Source: Allobosea lathyri
GTDB taxonomy: Bacteria > Pseudomonadota > Alphaproteobacteria > Rhizobiales > Beijerinckiaceae
Assembly (NCBI RefSeq): GCF_900108245.1
Contig: NZ_FNUY01000014.1
Coordinates: 36,765 to 100,764, forward strand
Direction: 5' to 3'
DNA: 64,000 nt
Shown here: positions 8,660-17,176 of the stretch, piece after piece
Layout of the letters: each line of letters opens with the position of its first letter
Numbering within the stretch: position 1 is the stretch's first letter
Translations under genes and position numbers: made by a program
The notes under the pieces: generated by a model
The model's database searches: none
What the model was told of the DNA's origin: nothing
Seen by the model: the letters and a program-made list of their open reading frames with translations, nothing else

Positions 8660-10626
8660 TGCGGCTCTCCACGCCGTTTTGGCCAGCGTTCGCGCTGGCG
8701 GTTGTCGCCGCTCTCGCAGCGCTGCGCAACATCGCCGCCCTGCTGCCGGCCGGAACGGGCCTTGCCGCCGTACTCGTTCCCGATCCGGGCATCACCAGCG
8801 AGATGCTGCTGCACTATACGGTCCTGCCGCGGATCGCCGTTGCGCTGATGGCGGGCGGCGCGCTCGGCCTGTCGGGCACCATCCTGCAGCGCATTCTGCG
8901 CAACCCGCTGGCCGAGCCGGCGACGCTCGGCATCTCGTCTGGCGCCTATCTCGCGATGGCCGTCGCGACGCTGTGGTTTCCCGCTGTGCTGGCGCAGCGC
9001 GAATGGGTCGCCTTCACTGGCGCCGGCGCGGCGCTTGCCGTCATTCTCGCGCTGTCCTGGCGGCGCGGGCTTTCGCCGGTCACGGTGACGCTCGCCGGCA
9101 TGATCGTCAGCCTCTATTGCGGTGCGGTCAGCGCGGTTCTGACGCTGTTCAACCATGATTTCCTGATCGGGCTTTTCCTCTGGGGCGCGGGTCATCTCGA
9201 CCAGCAGGATTGGGGGGATGCCCGCTTCCTCGCGCCGCGAATTCTCGTCACCACCGGCATCGCTCTCCTGCTCCTGCGCCCGCTGACGCTGCTGGTCCTC
9301 AATGATGAGAGCGCGCGCAGCCTGGGTCTGCCCCTGGCGGCCTATCGGCTCGCCGCCCTGGTCGCCGCCGCCGCGCTCACCGCGACGGTTACGGCTGCCA
9401 TCGGCATCATCGGCTTCGTCGGCCTCGCCGCGCCGACGCTGGCGCGAGCTTGTGGCGCTCGGCAAACCGGGCCTCTCCTGCTCTGGTCGGGCGTCATCGG
9501 GGCGCTCCTTCTGCTGGCGACCGACCAGCTCGTGCTCGGCCTGCCAGTCACCTATCGCCTGTTCCCGACGGGGGCGATCACCGCATTGCTCGGCGCCCCT
9601 CTGCTTTTCCTGCTGATCCGCAGACTCAAGCTGTTGGCGCTCCCGGAACCCGTCGAAGCCGCCTCGATCTTCCGGCTCGACCATCCGCTCGCCGTCATCA
9701 TGCTGCTGGCGCTGCTCGTACCGGTAGCGGCCTGGCTGGCGACGGCTCTCGGACAGGGGCCGGAGGGTTGGGCCTTCGCCATGGGCGACGACTATGCGCA
9801 TCTGCTGGGCTGGCGCGGGCCGCGCGTTCTCGCCGCCTTCGCGGGCGGGGCCATGCTGGCGCTGGCGGGGGCGGTTCTCCAGCGGATGAGTGGCAATCCG
9901 ATGGCCTCGCCGGAAGTGCTCGGCGTGTCGTCAGGCGCGATGCTCGGCATCGTCGCCCTGCTCCTCTCCGCGCCGGCCCCGACGCGGACCGGCCAGATCC
10001 TGGCCGGCTCCGGCGGGGCCATGGCCGTGCTGCTGGTCATGCTCGCCCTGTCGAGGCGCCCGGGCTTCAGCGGCGAAAGGCTTCTGCTGATCGGCATAAC
10101 CCTCGGCTCCGTCTCGGGCTTCGTCATGGCCGTGCTGATGGCGGCGCAGGACCCGCGTCTCGGCCAGGTCCTCGCTTGGATGTCGGGCTCGACCTATGCA
10201 GTGCGACCGGCCGAGGCCGTGGCGAGCATCGCACTTACGCTTGCCGCCCTGCTGCTTGTGCCCATGCTGCGGCGCTGGCTCGACCTTCTGCCCCTGGGGT
10301 CGACGGCGGCGAGAGCGGCTGGTGTCTCGCTGACGCTGTCCCGCGGCGTTCTCTACGGGCTCGCGGCCATCCTGACCGCAGCGGCCACCATCCTGGTGGG
10401 ACCGCTGAGCTTCGCCGGGCTGATGGGGCCGCACCTGGCACGCCTTGCCGGCTTTCAGCGCGCGGGCACGCATCTCGTAGCCTCGGCTCTGAGCGGCGGG
10501 CTTATCCTGCTCGTGGCCGATTGGCTCGGGCGCAACCTGATCTTCCCATTCCAGGTCCCGGCCGGCCTGTTCGCCACCGTCGTCGGCGGACCTTTTCTTC
10601 TCGTCCTGATCGCGAGGGGCCGATGA
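8659..10626 (+). CDS. FhuB-like fused siderophore ABC permease
   Basis: A 655-residue inner-membrane permease made of two tandem FecCD-type halves, as in E. coli FhuB (about 660 residues). Each half has the conserved entry segment: GLSGTILQRILRNPLAEPAT in the first and LALAGAVLQRMSGNPMASPE in the second, each followed by SSGA. The matching late segments are GLAAPTLARA and GLMGPHLARLAG. About 20 membrane helices are expected. The start overlaps the binding-protein stop as TGATG and its own stop overlaps the reductase start as ATGA, so translation is coupled. It forms the channel that works with the ATPase at 11439-12299. Confidence 0.93.
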   Translation: MRLSTPFWPAFALAVVAALAALRNIAALLPAGTGLAAVLVPDPGITSEMLLHYTVLPRIAVALMAGGALGLSGTILQRILRNPLAEPATLGISSGAYLAMAVATLWFPAVLAQREWVAFTGAGAALAVILALSWRRGLSPVTVTLAGMIVSLYCGAVSAVLTLFNHDFLIGLFLWGAGHLDQQDWGDARFLAPRILVTTGIALLLLRPLTLLVLNDESARSLGLPLAAYRLAALVAAAALTATVTAAIGIIGFVGLAAPTLARACGARQTGPLLLWSGVIGALLLLATDQLVLGLPVTYRLFPTGAITALLGAPLLFLLIRRLKLLALPEPVEAASIFRLDHPLAVIMLLALLVPVAAWLATALGQGPEGWAFAMGDDYAHLLGWRGPRVLAAFAGGAMLALAGAVLQRMSGNPMASPEVLGVSSGAMLGIVALLLSAPAPTRTGQILAGSGGAMAVLLVMLALSRRPGFSGERLLLIGITLGSVSGFVMAVLMAAQDPRLGQVLAWMSGSTYAVRPAEAVASIALTLAALLLVPMLRRWLDLLPLGSTAARAAGVSLTLSRGVLYGLAAILTAAATILVGPLSFAGLMGPHLARLAGFQRAGTHLVASALSGGLILLVADWLGRNLIFPFQVPAGLFATVVGGPFLLVLIARGR

Positions 10627-11378
10627 GCGCGGCAGATGATGGCTTCCGCTGGATGCGGGTTATCGATTCACAGAGGATCGCGCCGCGCATGCAGCGCCTG
10701 CGCCTCGCGGGCGGCGATTTGCATCGCTTCGACACCGACGCCAACCTGCATGTCAGGCTCCATGTACCGGTTTCGCAGGAGGCGAAGCTGTTGCGATCTG
10801 CACCTGCAGGCGACGGACGCTCGCTAGAGGTTCCCGCCTTCGCGGCAGTGGCGACCCGCTACTATACGATCCGGCGGATCGATGCCGCCGCTGGATGGGT
10901 CGATATCGACTTTGTGCTTCACGAAACGCCCGGCCCCGCCGGGGATTTTGCTCGCCTCGCCGGTATTGGCGATGTCTGCGGCATGTCCGGCCCATGCGGG
11001 CTCGGGGTCAAGCCGGCACGCCATTACCTGCTCGCCGGCGACGAAACCGCGCTGCCCGCGATCGCACGGATCGCGGAAACGCTGTCTGGCACCGCGACAG
11101 GCGAGATCATGCTCGAGGTGGACGGGCCGGAAGACAGGCTGCCGCTGACGATCCCCGAGGGCATGGCCTGCCGATGGTTTTTCCGGCGCGGCGCCGCAAT
11201 GCCGAGCGAGCAGCGCTTCATCGCTGAAGTCACGAATGCGGTGCGCGCGATAGCAGCTGGGCCGGATCACTTCGTCTGGATCGCCGCGGAGTTCGCGGCT
11301 TACGAAGCGCTGCGTACGCCTTTGAAGGCGATCGCCAAACCGCGCAGCATCAACGTGCCCTATTGGAGAGCGGGATAG
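10623..11378 (+). CDS. Siderophore-interacting protein (NADPH-dependent ferric-siderophore reductase)
   Basis: A 251-residue cytoplasmic flavoprotein of the SIP/ViuB/YqjH class, which releases iron by reducing ferric siderophores with NAD(P)H. The FAD-binding signature is TRYYTIRR and the nucleotide-binding segment LLAGDETALPAIARI matches the family motif closely. The protein ends VPYWRAG, as family members often do. The true start is the ATG at 10623, overlapping the permease stop; an open frame extends much further upstream but only as a shadow of the permease gene. It lies inside the transport operon, between permease and ATPase genes. Confidence 0.93.
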   Translation: MSAADDGFRWMRVIDSQRIAPRMQRLRLAGGDLHRFDTDANLHVRLHVPVSQEAKLLRSAPAGDGRSLEVPAFAAVATRYYTIRRIDAAAGWVDIDFVLHETPGPAGDFARLAGIGDVCGMSGPCGLGVKPARHYLLAGDETALPAIARIAETLSGTATGEIMLEVDGPEDRLPLTIPEGMACRWFFRRGAAMPSEQRFIAEVTNAVRAIAAGPDHFVWIAAEFAAYEALRTPLKAIAKPRSINVPYWRAG

Positions 11379-11438
11379 GATGAGCCGGCAGCAGTTCGCC
11401 CTCTCTTGTTTCCGCGATCGCACTGAAAGGTTCCGTCG

Positions 11439-12299
11439 ATGACGCCGTGGCGCAGGACGACCTTTGCCGTGCCCGATGAGGCGTCGCCGGAGAGTTTCGG
11501 TGCCGGGCCCGTCTCCGCCGCAAGCCCGCCCCTCTTCGCGCTGGATGCTGTCTCCTTCGCCGTTCCGGGACGGGTGCTTCTGGAGCCGCTGACACTGACC
11601 TTGCCGGCGCGGCGTGTCGTTGGGCTGATCGGCCATAACGGCTCGGGCAAGTCGACCCTGCTGAAGATCCTCGCGCGCCAGCACCCTGCCAGTGCCGGTC
11701 TGGTACGCTTCGAGGGCAGGGCGCTCGGGGCCTGGGGCGACCGTGCATTCGCCCGCAAGGTCGCCTATCTGCCTCAGCAGACACCGCCGGCCTCGGGCAT
11801 GCTGGTCAGGGAACTCGTCGCACTTGGACGCTATCCCTGGCACGGTGCTCTCGGCCGCTTCGGCAGGACCGATCAAGCCAAGGTCACCGAGGCGATGTCG
11901 CTGACCGATGTCGAGGTGTTCGCCGACCGGCTCGTGGACACCCTGTCAGGCGGCGAGCGCCAGCGCGTCTGGCTCGCGATGCTGGTCGCCCAGGATGCCG
12001 AGTGCCTGTTGCTGGATGAACCGATTTCGGCGCTCGACGTTTCTCATCAGGTCGAAGTCCTGTCTCTGGTGCATCGGCTCGCCAGCGAGCGCGGGCTCGG
12101 CGTGGTCGTGGTTCTGCACGACGTCAACATGGCGGCCCGCTTCTGCGACGAGATCATCGCGCTGCATTCGGGGCGGTTGATCGCTCGCGGCACCCCCGAC
12201 GACCTGATGACGCCCGAGCGGCTTGAAGCTGTCTACGGCGTCAGCATGGGCGTGATTCCGCACCCGGATACGGCGCGTCCGCTCGCGTTCGTCCGATGA
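11439..12299 (+). CDS. FhuC-like siderophore ABC transporter ATPase
   Basis: A 286-residue ATPase of the FecE/FhuC class. Walker A is GHNGSGKST (about residues 65-73), the Q loop lies in YLPQQ, the signature is LSGGERQRVW, Walker B is LLLDEP, and the H-loop His is in VVLHDVNMAARF. An N-terminal tail of about 30 residues precedes the first conserved strand, slightly longer than FhuC (265). It is 60 nt after the reductase gene in the same orientation and closes the locus; two copies should bind the FhuB-like permease. Confidence 0.92.
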   Translation: MTPWRRTTFAVPDEASPESFGAGPVSAASPPLFALDAVSFAVPGRVLLEPLTLTLPARRVVGLIGHNGSGKSTLLKILARQHPASAGLVRFEGRALGAWGDRAFARKVAYLPQQTPPASGMLVRELVALGRYPWHGALGRFGRTDQAKVTEAMSLTDVEVFADRLVDTLSGGERQRVWLAMLVAQDAECLLLDEPISALDVSHQVEVLSLVHRLASERGLGVVVVLHDVNMAARFCDEIIALHSGRLIARGTPDDLMTPERLEAVYGVSMGVIPHPDTARPLAFVR

Positions 12300-12449
12300 A
12301 GAGCCGGTCTCCGACAATGCCGCTTTAACAGACTGGCCAATCTCGCAAATTCCGAGCCGGGAGATTCGCCGCCCTCCCGAGACATGAGCATTATCTCGCG
12401 GTTCAGCAGAGCTGCGCGTACTATCTACGCGGTGAGAAAGACGTGAGGG

Positions 12450-12584
12450 TCCGTCCGCTCGCATCGCATCGGCCAGCACACGCTTGAGCTTGGCGTTCTC
12501 ATCCTCCGGCGTCCGAAGGCGCCGGGCCTCGAACACGTCCATCCCACCAAGCTTCGCGTTCCACTTGTAGATTCCAGCGAAGCT
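12450..12584 (-). pseudogene. IS3-family transposase OrfA fragment
   Basis: About 45 codons on the minus strand retain the C-terminal part of an IS3-type OrfA: KWNAKLGGMDVFEARRL then EDENAKLKRVLADAM, the usual coiled-coil leucine-zipper end. The helix-turn-helix half and all of OrfB are missing, and no inverted repeats or target duplication are visible. It is a dead remnant lying exactly between the iron locus and the accessory operon. Confidence 0.75.
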
Positions 12585-12603
12585 CGGAAGGCAAAAACAA
12601 AAA

Positions 12604-15243
12604 TCAGATACCGGCCAAGACCATTTCATATTCCAGCGATATGGGATCGCGTTGATCCTCGGGCAAAGCCAGATAGCGAGCCAGAAGAGCGGGTTTGGCT
12701 TCGCCTGGAGTGCTGCTCACTGCCGACTGGAATGATGGCAGCGCTTCCCGCAAACGGGCTTTGCGGTCGTCGAAGAAATATTTCAGAGCGGTTTTGACAA
12801 CTTGAGAGTCCTGGTGGGCACTCCAGCGCTGTTTGAAGGCTACTAGCCACCCAGCCCCATACTGAAGGCCGACAGGGTCGCGCGGTGAAGCGAATGCGCG
12901 GGCGAGTTCTTGGCCGACGGCCTCTTTTTGCTTCTCGTCACGATGCGTGTTCCAGGCGGCCTGTAGGGGATCACGGACCGGCGCCGACAAGAGGACGAAG
13001 AGCTTCACTGCCTCAAGCGCGTCCATGTCATGAAGGCCTTCGGCGCTGGCGGGCAATGCCTTCGCCTTGGCGAACATCGGCTCGAACGCTTCCGCAGCCG
13101 CCGCGCCTTCCGGAACCGCGAGCCGCGCAAGAGCCTTCTGCCTGGCTTCCTCGTTCAGATGCACGGTGGCAGGCGATGAGAACAGACGAAGCGAGCGCAG
13201 GCTGTCCAGCTTGACCCAGGTCGCTTCGTTCTCAATTCTGCGCTGTTCGTCTTCGACAATGCGCTCGGCGCTCTTCGACAGAATGTCCTTGATCGATGCG
13301 TTGATCTCGGCCTTTTGCGACGGGATCATCGTGATCGATGCGCTGTCGAATCGCACCCTGGCGGATGCAAGGTGGATTATGGCCTCTGAAAGGTCGTTCA
13401 TGCGCGTCGCTTCAAGGCGTGCGACGTTGAGTTGATTCAAGGCAACGCGCGTCAGGCCGACATTTTTCACAATGAAGGTGGTCGCGGACCAGTCAAAGCC
13501 ATCGGGTTGAACAACGTTCCTGTCAATATTCGTTGCAAGGAAGGCCATCCGCGGCTTTGTCAGCGGGTCTTTGGAACATTCCCGGATCGTGTTGGAAATG
13601 TCCGAGCCGACACTCGTTCCGCGTGCGGCTTCGATGGTTCGACCAAACACCGGTACGAACTCAGGATCGATGAAAAGGATCGAAGTATCGATTCGCTGGT
13701 TTCGCTGAACCGATGCCGGATATTCCTTGTCCGCTCGCGCGCCCCACTTGATCAACGCGTCGCAGCGCGCTCCAATATCACGCGCGGCATAAAATGTTCC
13801 GCCGTTCGCAGGAAGACGGACCGAGGGCATTTCCGGACTTCCCAGGGGATCGGGCCGCGCGCCCTTCAGCTCAGTGCACGGCTCGCCGCTGATAGTACCC
13901 TCGATGCCGCTTGCAGTCTGGCGGAGCACGAGGTTGGCGATGGAAGAATCCCCACCTCCTCCGGAAACAGCGGCAAACCGATAGCTTTTGTCCTCTTCCG
14001 AATACTCGCCGACCAATCTCGTCCAGATGGAACCGCCGCCTGCATTGCCGGCGACGGCCTGTGTGATCAGCGCGGCTACCCGTCCAGCCCGATTGGCGGC
14101 CATAAGACTTTGATCGACGCGTTGCGATCCGGATTGCGCGATTTCAGGAACCGTCCCAAACCGCATGAATAGCTGGCGATTGCCTCCGCGCGTGCATTTC
14201 AGTTCGCCGTCCCATTGCCCGAAGATGCCGTTCGCGGGCGTCCCGCTCGCCTGTGCGCCACCGGCCGCACCCGTCAGGCTTGCTTGAACCGCGCCAAGAC
14301 CGACGCTCTGCGGCAGTTGCCGCTTCGGCACGGTTTCAGGGGTGCGCGTAAGCGGTAGTTCACCACTACAGGGAGCCGAGCGAAAGACGGGTCGATTTTC
14401 GCTACCTTCTCGCAGAGTAAGGCTCTTGAACGGATGATCTTGTTCGCCAGAGAGAACCGATGTCGCCTCGAAGCCACGTCGATTCGTACCCAGCTCGACG
14501 GCGCCAGCTCCATTGAGCGGCTTTCCGGATGGCTTGGTTGATCGGAGATCCGCACGCCAACTATATTCTATGCGGGTTTTGGCCCCTTCGGTTGCCACCG
14601 GCACGACCATTTTTATGTCGTAGATGCGTTGCCAGCATCTGGTCGATCCGGTCCACGTTCCCGATGCCCAAGCCGCGTCATTCGGCCCGACGGGGAGCTC
14701 GCGCGGACCACTGGCAAGCTCCGTTTCCGTCGCTACAAGGAGCGGCGACTGCTGGAGGGGCTGTTGCGGAGGGGCCGCCAACGCAGTTCCATCAGTGAGA
14801 ACACCGCTAGCCACGGCACCAGCGCCCACTGCCCCGGCGGCGCCAACCAGAGCCGTCATCTGCGCGGGATGGAGCTTCCCCGTGGCGGGCAGGCCGTTGT
14901 CTCGCTGATAGGCGGAGATCGCCGCGCGGGTTTTTGGGCCTGACTTTCCATTGGGAGTCCCGACATCATATCCTCGCGCGACAAGCGCTTTCTGGACGGC
15001 CTCCATGTCGACGCCTTGCGCGGCCGGCGCACGTTGCTGCACCGGGCGACTGGCCCGGCGCGGCATTGGCTCAGCGCGGGCACGTGGCTGGGACAGGAGC
15101 AGGCCCAGGACGCCAAGCCCGGCAGCAATACCAAGGGCTGGGCCCACGCGACGGGGCTGCGCCTGGGCGGAAGGAGCGACGAGTGTCGCGACTAGGGCTG
15201 CAGAAATGAGCAGGACGACAGGTTTGCCGACGTTGGGCATCAT
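12604..15243 (-). CDS. Exported peptidoglycan-binding-domain protein, function unknown
   Basis: An 879-residue exported protein. A signal peptide (residues 1 to about 29, ending APSAQAQ) and a second hydrophobic stretch (GPALGIAAGLGVLGLLLS) precede a PG_binding_1 domain (about 80-135: VQKALVARGYDVGTPNGKSG ... ISAYQRDNGLPATGKL). Then come two similar cysteine-containing units, starting GTWTGSTRCW and GQWDGELKC and closing with APCSGEL and EPCTELKG. The last 400 residues are mostly helical and match nothing I know. The start at 15243 forms an ATGA overlap with the gene before it; an upstream ATG at 15258 is less likely. It is the last gene of a three-gene operon of exported proteins. It probably binds the cell wall; no catalytic motif is seen. 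Confidence 0.75.
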   Translation of the reverse strand: MMPNVGKPVVLLISAALVATLVAPSAQAQPRRVGPALGIAAGLGVLGLLLSQPRARAEPMPRRASRPVQQRAPAAQGVDMEAVQKALVARGYDVGTPNGKSGPKTRAAISAYQRDNGLPATGKLHPAQMTALVGAAGAVGAGAVASGVLTDGTALAAPPQQPLQQSPLLVATETELASGPRELPVGPNDAAWASGTWTGSTRCWQRIYDIKMVVPVATEGAKTRIEYSWRADLRSTKPSGKPLNGAGAVELGTNRRGFEATSVLSGEQDHPFKSLTLREGSENRPVFRSAPCSGELPLTRTPETVPKRQLPQSVGLGAVQASLTGAAGGAQASGTPANGIFGQWDGELKCTRGGNRQLFMRFGTVPEIAQSGSQRVDQSLMAANRAGRVAALITQAVAGNAGGGSIWTRLVGEYSEEDKSYRFAAVSGGGGDSSIANLVLRQTASGIEGTISGEPCTELKGARPDPLGSPEMPSVRLPANGGTFYAARDIGARCDALIKWGARADKEYPASVQRNQRIDTSILFIDPEFVPVFGRTIEAARGTSVGSDISNTIRECSKDPLTKPRMAFLATNIDRNVVQPDGFDWSATTFIVKNVGLTRVALNQLNVARLEATRMNDLSEAIIHLASARVRFDSASITMIPSQKAEINASIKDILSKSAERIVEDEQRRIENEATWVKLDSLRSLRLFSSPATVHLNEEARQKALARLAVPEGAAAAEAFEPMFAKAKALPASAEGLHDMDALEAVKLFVLLSAPVRDPLQAAWNTHRDEKQKEAVGQELARAFASPRDPVGLQYGAGWLVAFKQRWSAHQDSQVVKTALKYFFDDRKARLREALPSFQSAVSSTPGEAKPALLARYLALPEDQRDPISLEYEMVLAGI

Positions 15244-16253
15244 GATTCCCGCACGCAAGAACGGATGGATTGAGCGACTTCGAGCTTTTTCGAGGCGACC
15301 TTCACGACGGCCGAGAACTGCTGGCCCATCGCCTCCCAGTCGTCCTCACTGAGATCGTTGGACTTCAGCTTCCCAAAGAGGCATCCGCAGAAGGAAGAGG
15401 AATCGTATTTGACGGAACAGAGCTGCCGAGCCTGGGCGGTTGCCTTCTCGATCTTCCGCTTCCTGAGCGTTACGGCCGGGTCCTCGATGCCGTGCTGATT
15501 GCGAAAGGCAGGGCTCATCAGCGTGGCGAAGACAACCTGGTCGGCTTGTTTTGGGTTGGTGCCGGTCTTCGCTTGCATCAGCCGTTCGATCACGCCGACG
15601 AAGGTGACGTATTCAGTCGTGCGACAGCCGAGCCGCGAGGCGATGGTCACACCGTCAGCCTCGCCTTCCGCCACCCTGGGCGCATCCGCAGTGAGGGACT
15701 TCGCGAAGGCATTGATATCCCCGCTCTTATGCATCTGCGCGAGGTTCATCAGAAACTGCATGCCCTTTTGCATGCCGACCTCTGCCACATCCCGACCTGG
15801 CCCGAGCCCCGGTTCGACATATCCCATGGCGTTGAGGCTCGCCGAATCCGTGTGCGGCCCGCATACCCCAGCCATGCCGGCATAGACCGAGAATATGTAC
15901 CGCCGCACATCCCGGAAGTCCGGCAGGCTCCCCGCATTGTTCGCCAGCAGCGCGGCAACGACACCGGGCAAATTGAGACCGCTCAGCACCGGAGATTGCT
16001 CGGGCGCTGCGACCTGAGGCAAAGCCTCTATCGTGGCCGGCTTCTGCACCACGGCGGGCGCCTCTGGCTGAGACGCGGTCGCCGGCTGAGATGAAGACGG
16101 CAATGGCGGCAAGGGGGCTGCCTTCAGCACGCTGGTGCTGGGGCTCGATGGCGCCGGTGGAAGCGGAAGGGACACCTGGGCGCCTGCCCATGTCGAGACG
16201 GAAACGAGTATAGCCACGCTGGTAGCCAGAACTATCTTCATGGCGGGTCTCAT
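15240..16253 (-). CDS. Exported proline-rich protein with C-terminal Cys motif, function unknown
   Basis: A 337-residue protein. A signal peptide ending STWAGAQ is followed by a Pro/Ser/Ala-rich linker (about 26-95, with PLPPAPSSPS and APLPPLPSSSQ), then a globular region. That region has VYAGMAGVCGPH and a C-terminal cluster with CSVKYDSSSFCGCLFGKL and a final Cys in IRSCVRES, so disulfides or metal binding are possible. The start at 16253 gives an ATGA overlap with the upstream gene; an open frame to 16475 is longer but lies within that gene. I do not recognise the family. Tight coupling to a Sel1-type protein and a peptidoglycan-binding protein suggests a shared envelope function. Confidence 0.7.
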   Translation of the reverse strand: MRPAMKIVLATSVAILVSVSTWAGAQVSLPLPPAPSSPSTSVLKAAPLPPLPSSSQPATASQPEAPAVVQKPATIEALPQVAAPEQSPVLSGLNLPGVVAALLANNAGSLPDFRDVRRYIFSVYAGMAGVCGPHTDSASLNAMGYVEPGLGPGRDVAEVGMQKGMQFLMNLAQMHKSGDINAFAKSLTADAPRVAEGEADGVTIASRLGCRTTEYVTFVGVIERLMQAKTGTNPKQADQVVFATLMSPAFRNQHGIEDPAVTLRKRKIEKATAQARQLCSVKYDSSSFCGCLFGKLKSNDLSEDDWEAMGQQFSAVVKVASKKLEVAQSIRSCVRES

Positions 16254-17098
16254 GTTTCCTTGAATTCTGCCAGAAAGCTGTCGATCGAGGAGAATACGTG
16301 TTTGGCAATGACGCCATCGCATCCATGCCGCTTCAGAAAAAGACGTGCATCGTGCTCGCCGACAGCCGAAAAAATGCCCACCGAGGTTTGTGCGTCGGTT
16401 TCGCCGGACCACCCTCCGCCATACCGAAACGTGTAGAGTGCAACGATGCGCGTGGGTGCGATCACTTCGTCGCATTCACCGACCAGTTTCTGAACGAGCG
16501 AAAAGACATAAGCGCGGGTCAGCCATTTTCGATTTGATTCTCTGGCAATCGTCGCGATTGCCGAAAAATCCCGGCTGTAGAGCTGCGCCATGATCCCGAT
16601 AGCGTACATGTCCGGCAGAAAATTGAGCTGGCTGACGAGTTCGGCTGCTCGCTCAAACCCGCCATCGCGTGCTTTGCCATAGGCTTCGCGAGCCTTCTCA
16701 TAGTCAATTGGCTGGCCATGCCCGAACTGGAGCGCGTCGCCAAGATAAGCCCAGCCAGCCGCGTGACCGGCTTGCGCAGATTTCCGAAACTCGGTCGCTG
16801 CTTCAGTTTTCTTGCCTGCCGCTAGCAAAGCACGGCCAAGCTGGAAGGAGAAGCGCGGATCCTTGCTATCTTCCTTGATGGCCTGCTCGCACGCACGGAC
16901 CGCCAAGCGCGGCACAATCCGGTCATCCGACACCCCTTCAGCCATGCGCTTGGGGTCGGAGGGATGAGCGGCCAGGATGTCGCATTCCTTGACGAGATCG
17001 AGAAGGTCGGCGTCCTCAGCTTTGACCTCGGCACCTAGCCCAAACACAATGGCCAACGCCATGCACGCATGAGTCGCATGGCGCAAATGAAACGACAT
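16250..17098 (-). CDS. Exported Sel1-like repeat protein
   Basis: A 282-residue periplasmic protein. A signal peptide (residues 1 to about 27, ending EVKA) is followed by two to three Sel1/TPR-like repeats (about 70-150): FSFQLGRALLAAGKKTEAAT and WAYLGDALQFGHGQPIDYEK with AREAYGKARDGGFERA. The C-terminal 120 residues have no recognised motif. Such solenoids usually scaffold protein complexes. It is the first gene of a three-gene operon, with both downstream junctions overlapping as ATGA. Only 78 nt separate its start from the oppositely oriented toxin-like gene, so the two probably share a control region. Confidence 0.75.
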   Translation of the reverse strand: MSFHLRHATHACMALAIVFGLGAEVKAEDADLLDLVKECDILAAHPSDPKRMAEGVSDDRIVPRLAVRACEQAIKEDSKDPRFSFQLGRALLAAGKKTEAATEFRKSAQAGHAAGWAYLGDALQFGHGQPIDYEKAREAYGKARDGGFERAAELVSQLNFLPDMYAIGIMAQLYSRDFSAIATIARESNRKWLTRAYVFSLVQKLVGECDEVIAPTRIVALYTFRYGGGWSGETDAQTSVGIFSAVGEHDARLFLKRHGCDGVIAKHVFSSIDSFLAEFKET

Positions 17099-17176
17099 CC
17101 GGCAAGACCCTTTCCCCAGCGTTTATTGCCTGTCAGATTAGAAGTAACTGGTGGTGCGATACAAGAGGGGGTTGCA
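17099..17176. promoter_or_regulatory. Divergent promoter region
   Basis: 78 nt between oppositely oriented starts at 17098 (minus) and 17177 (plus). It contains an AT-richer stretch around 17126-17160 and a purine-rich ribosome site GAGGGGG at 17165-17171 that fixes the plus-strand start. No clear operator repeat is visible. Confidence 0.45.

Noticed and set aside
9450..10622. N-terminal 391-codon extension of the siderophore reductase frame
   Set aside because: It is the permease gene read in another frame; the reductase starts at 10623 by motif and overlap.
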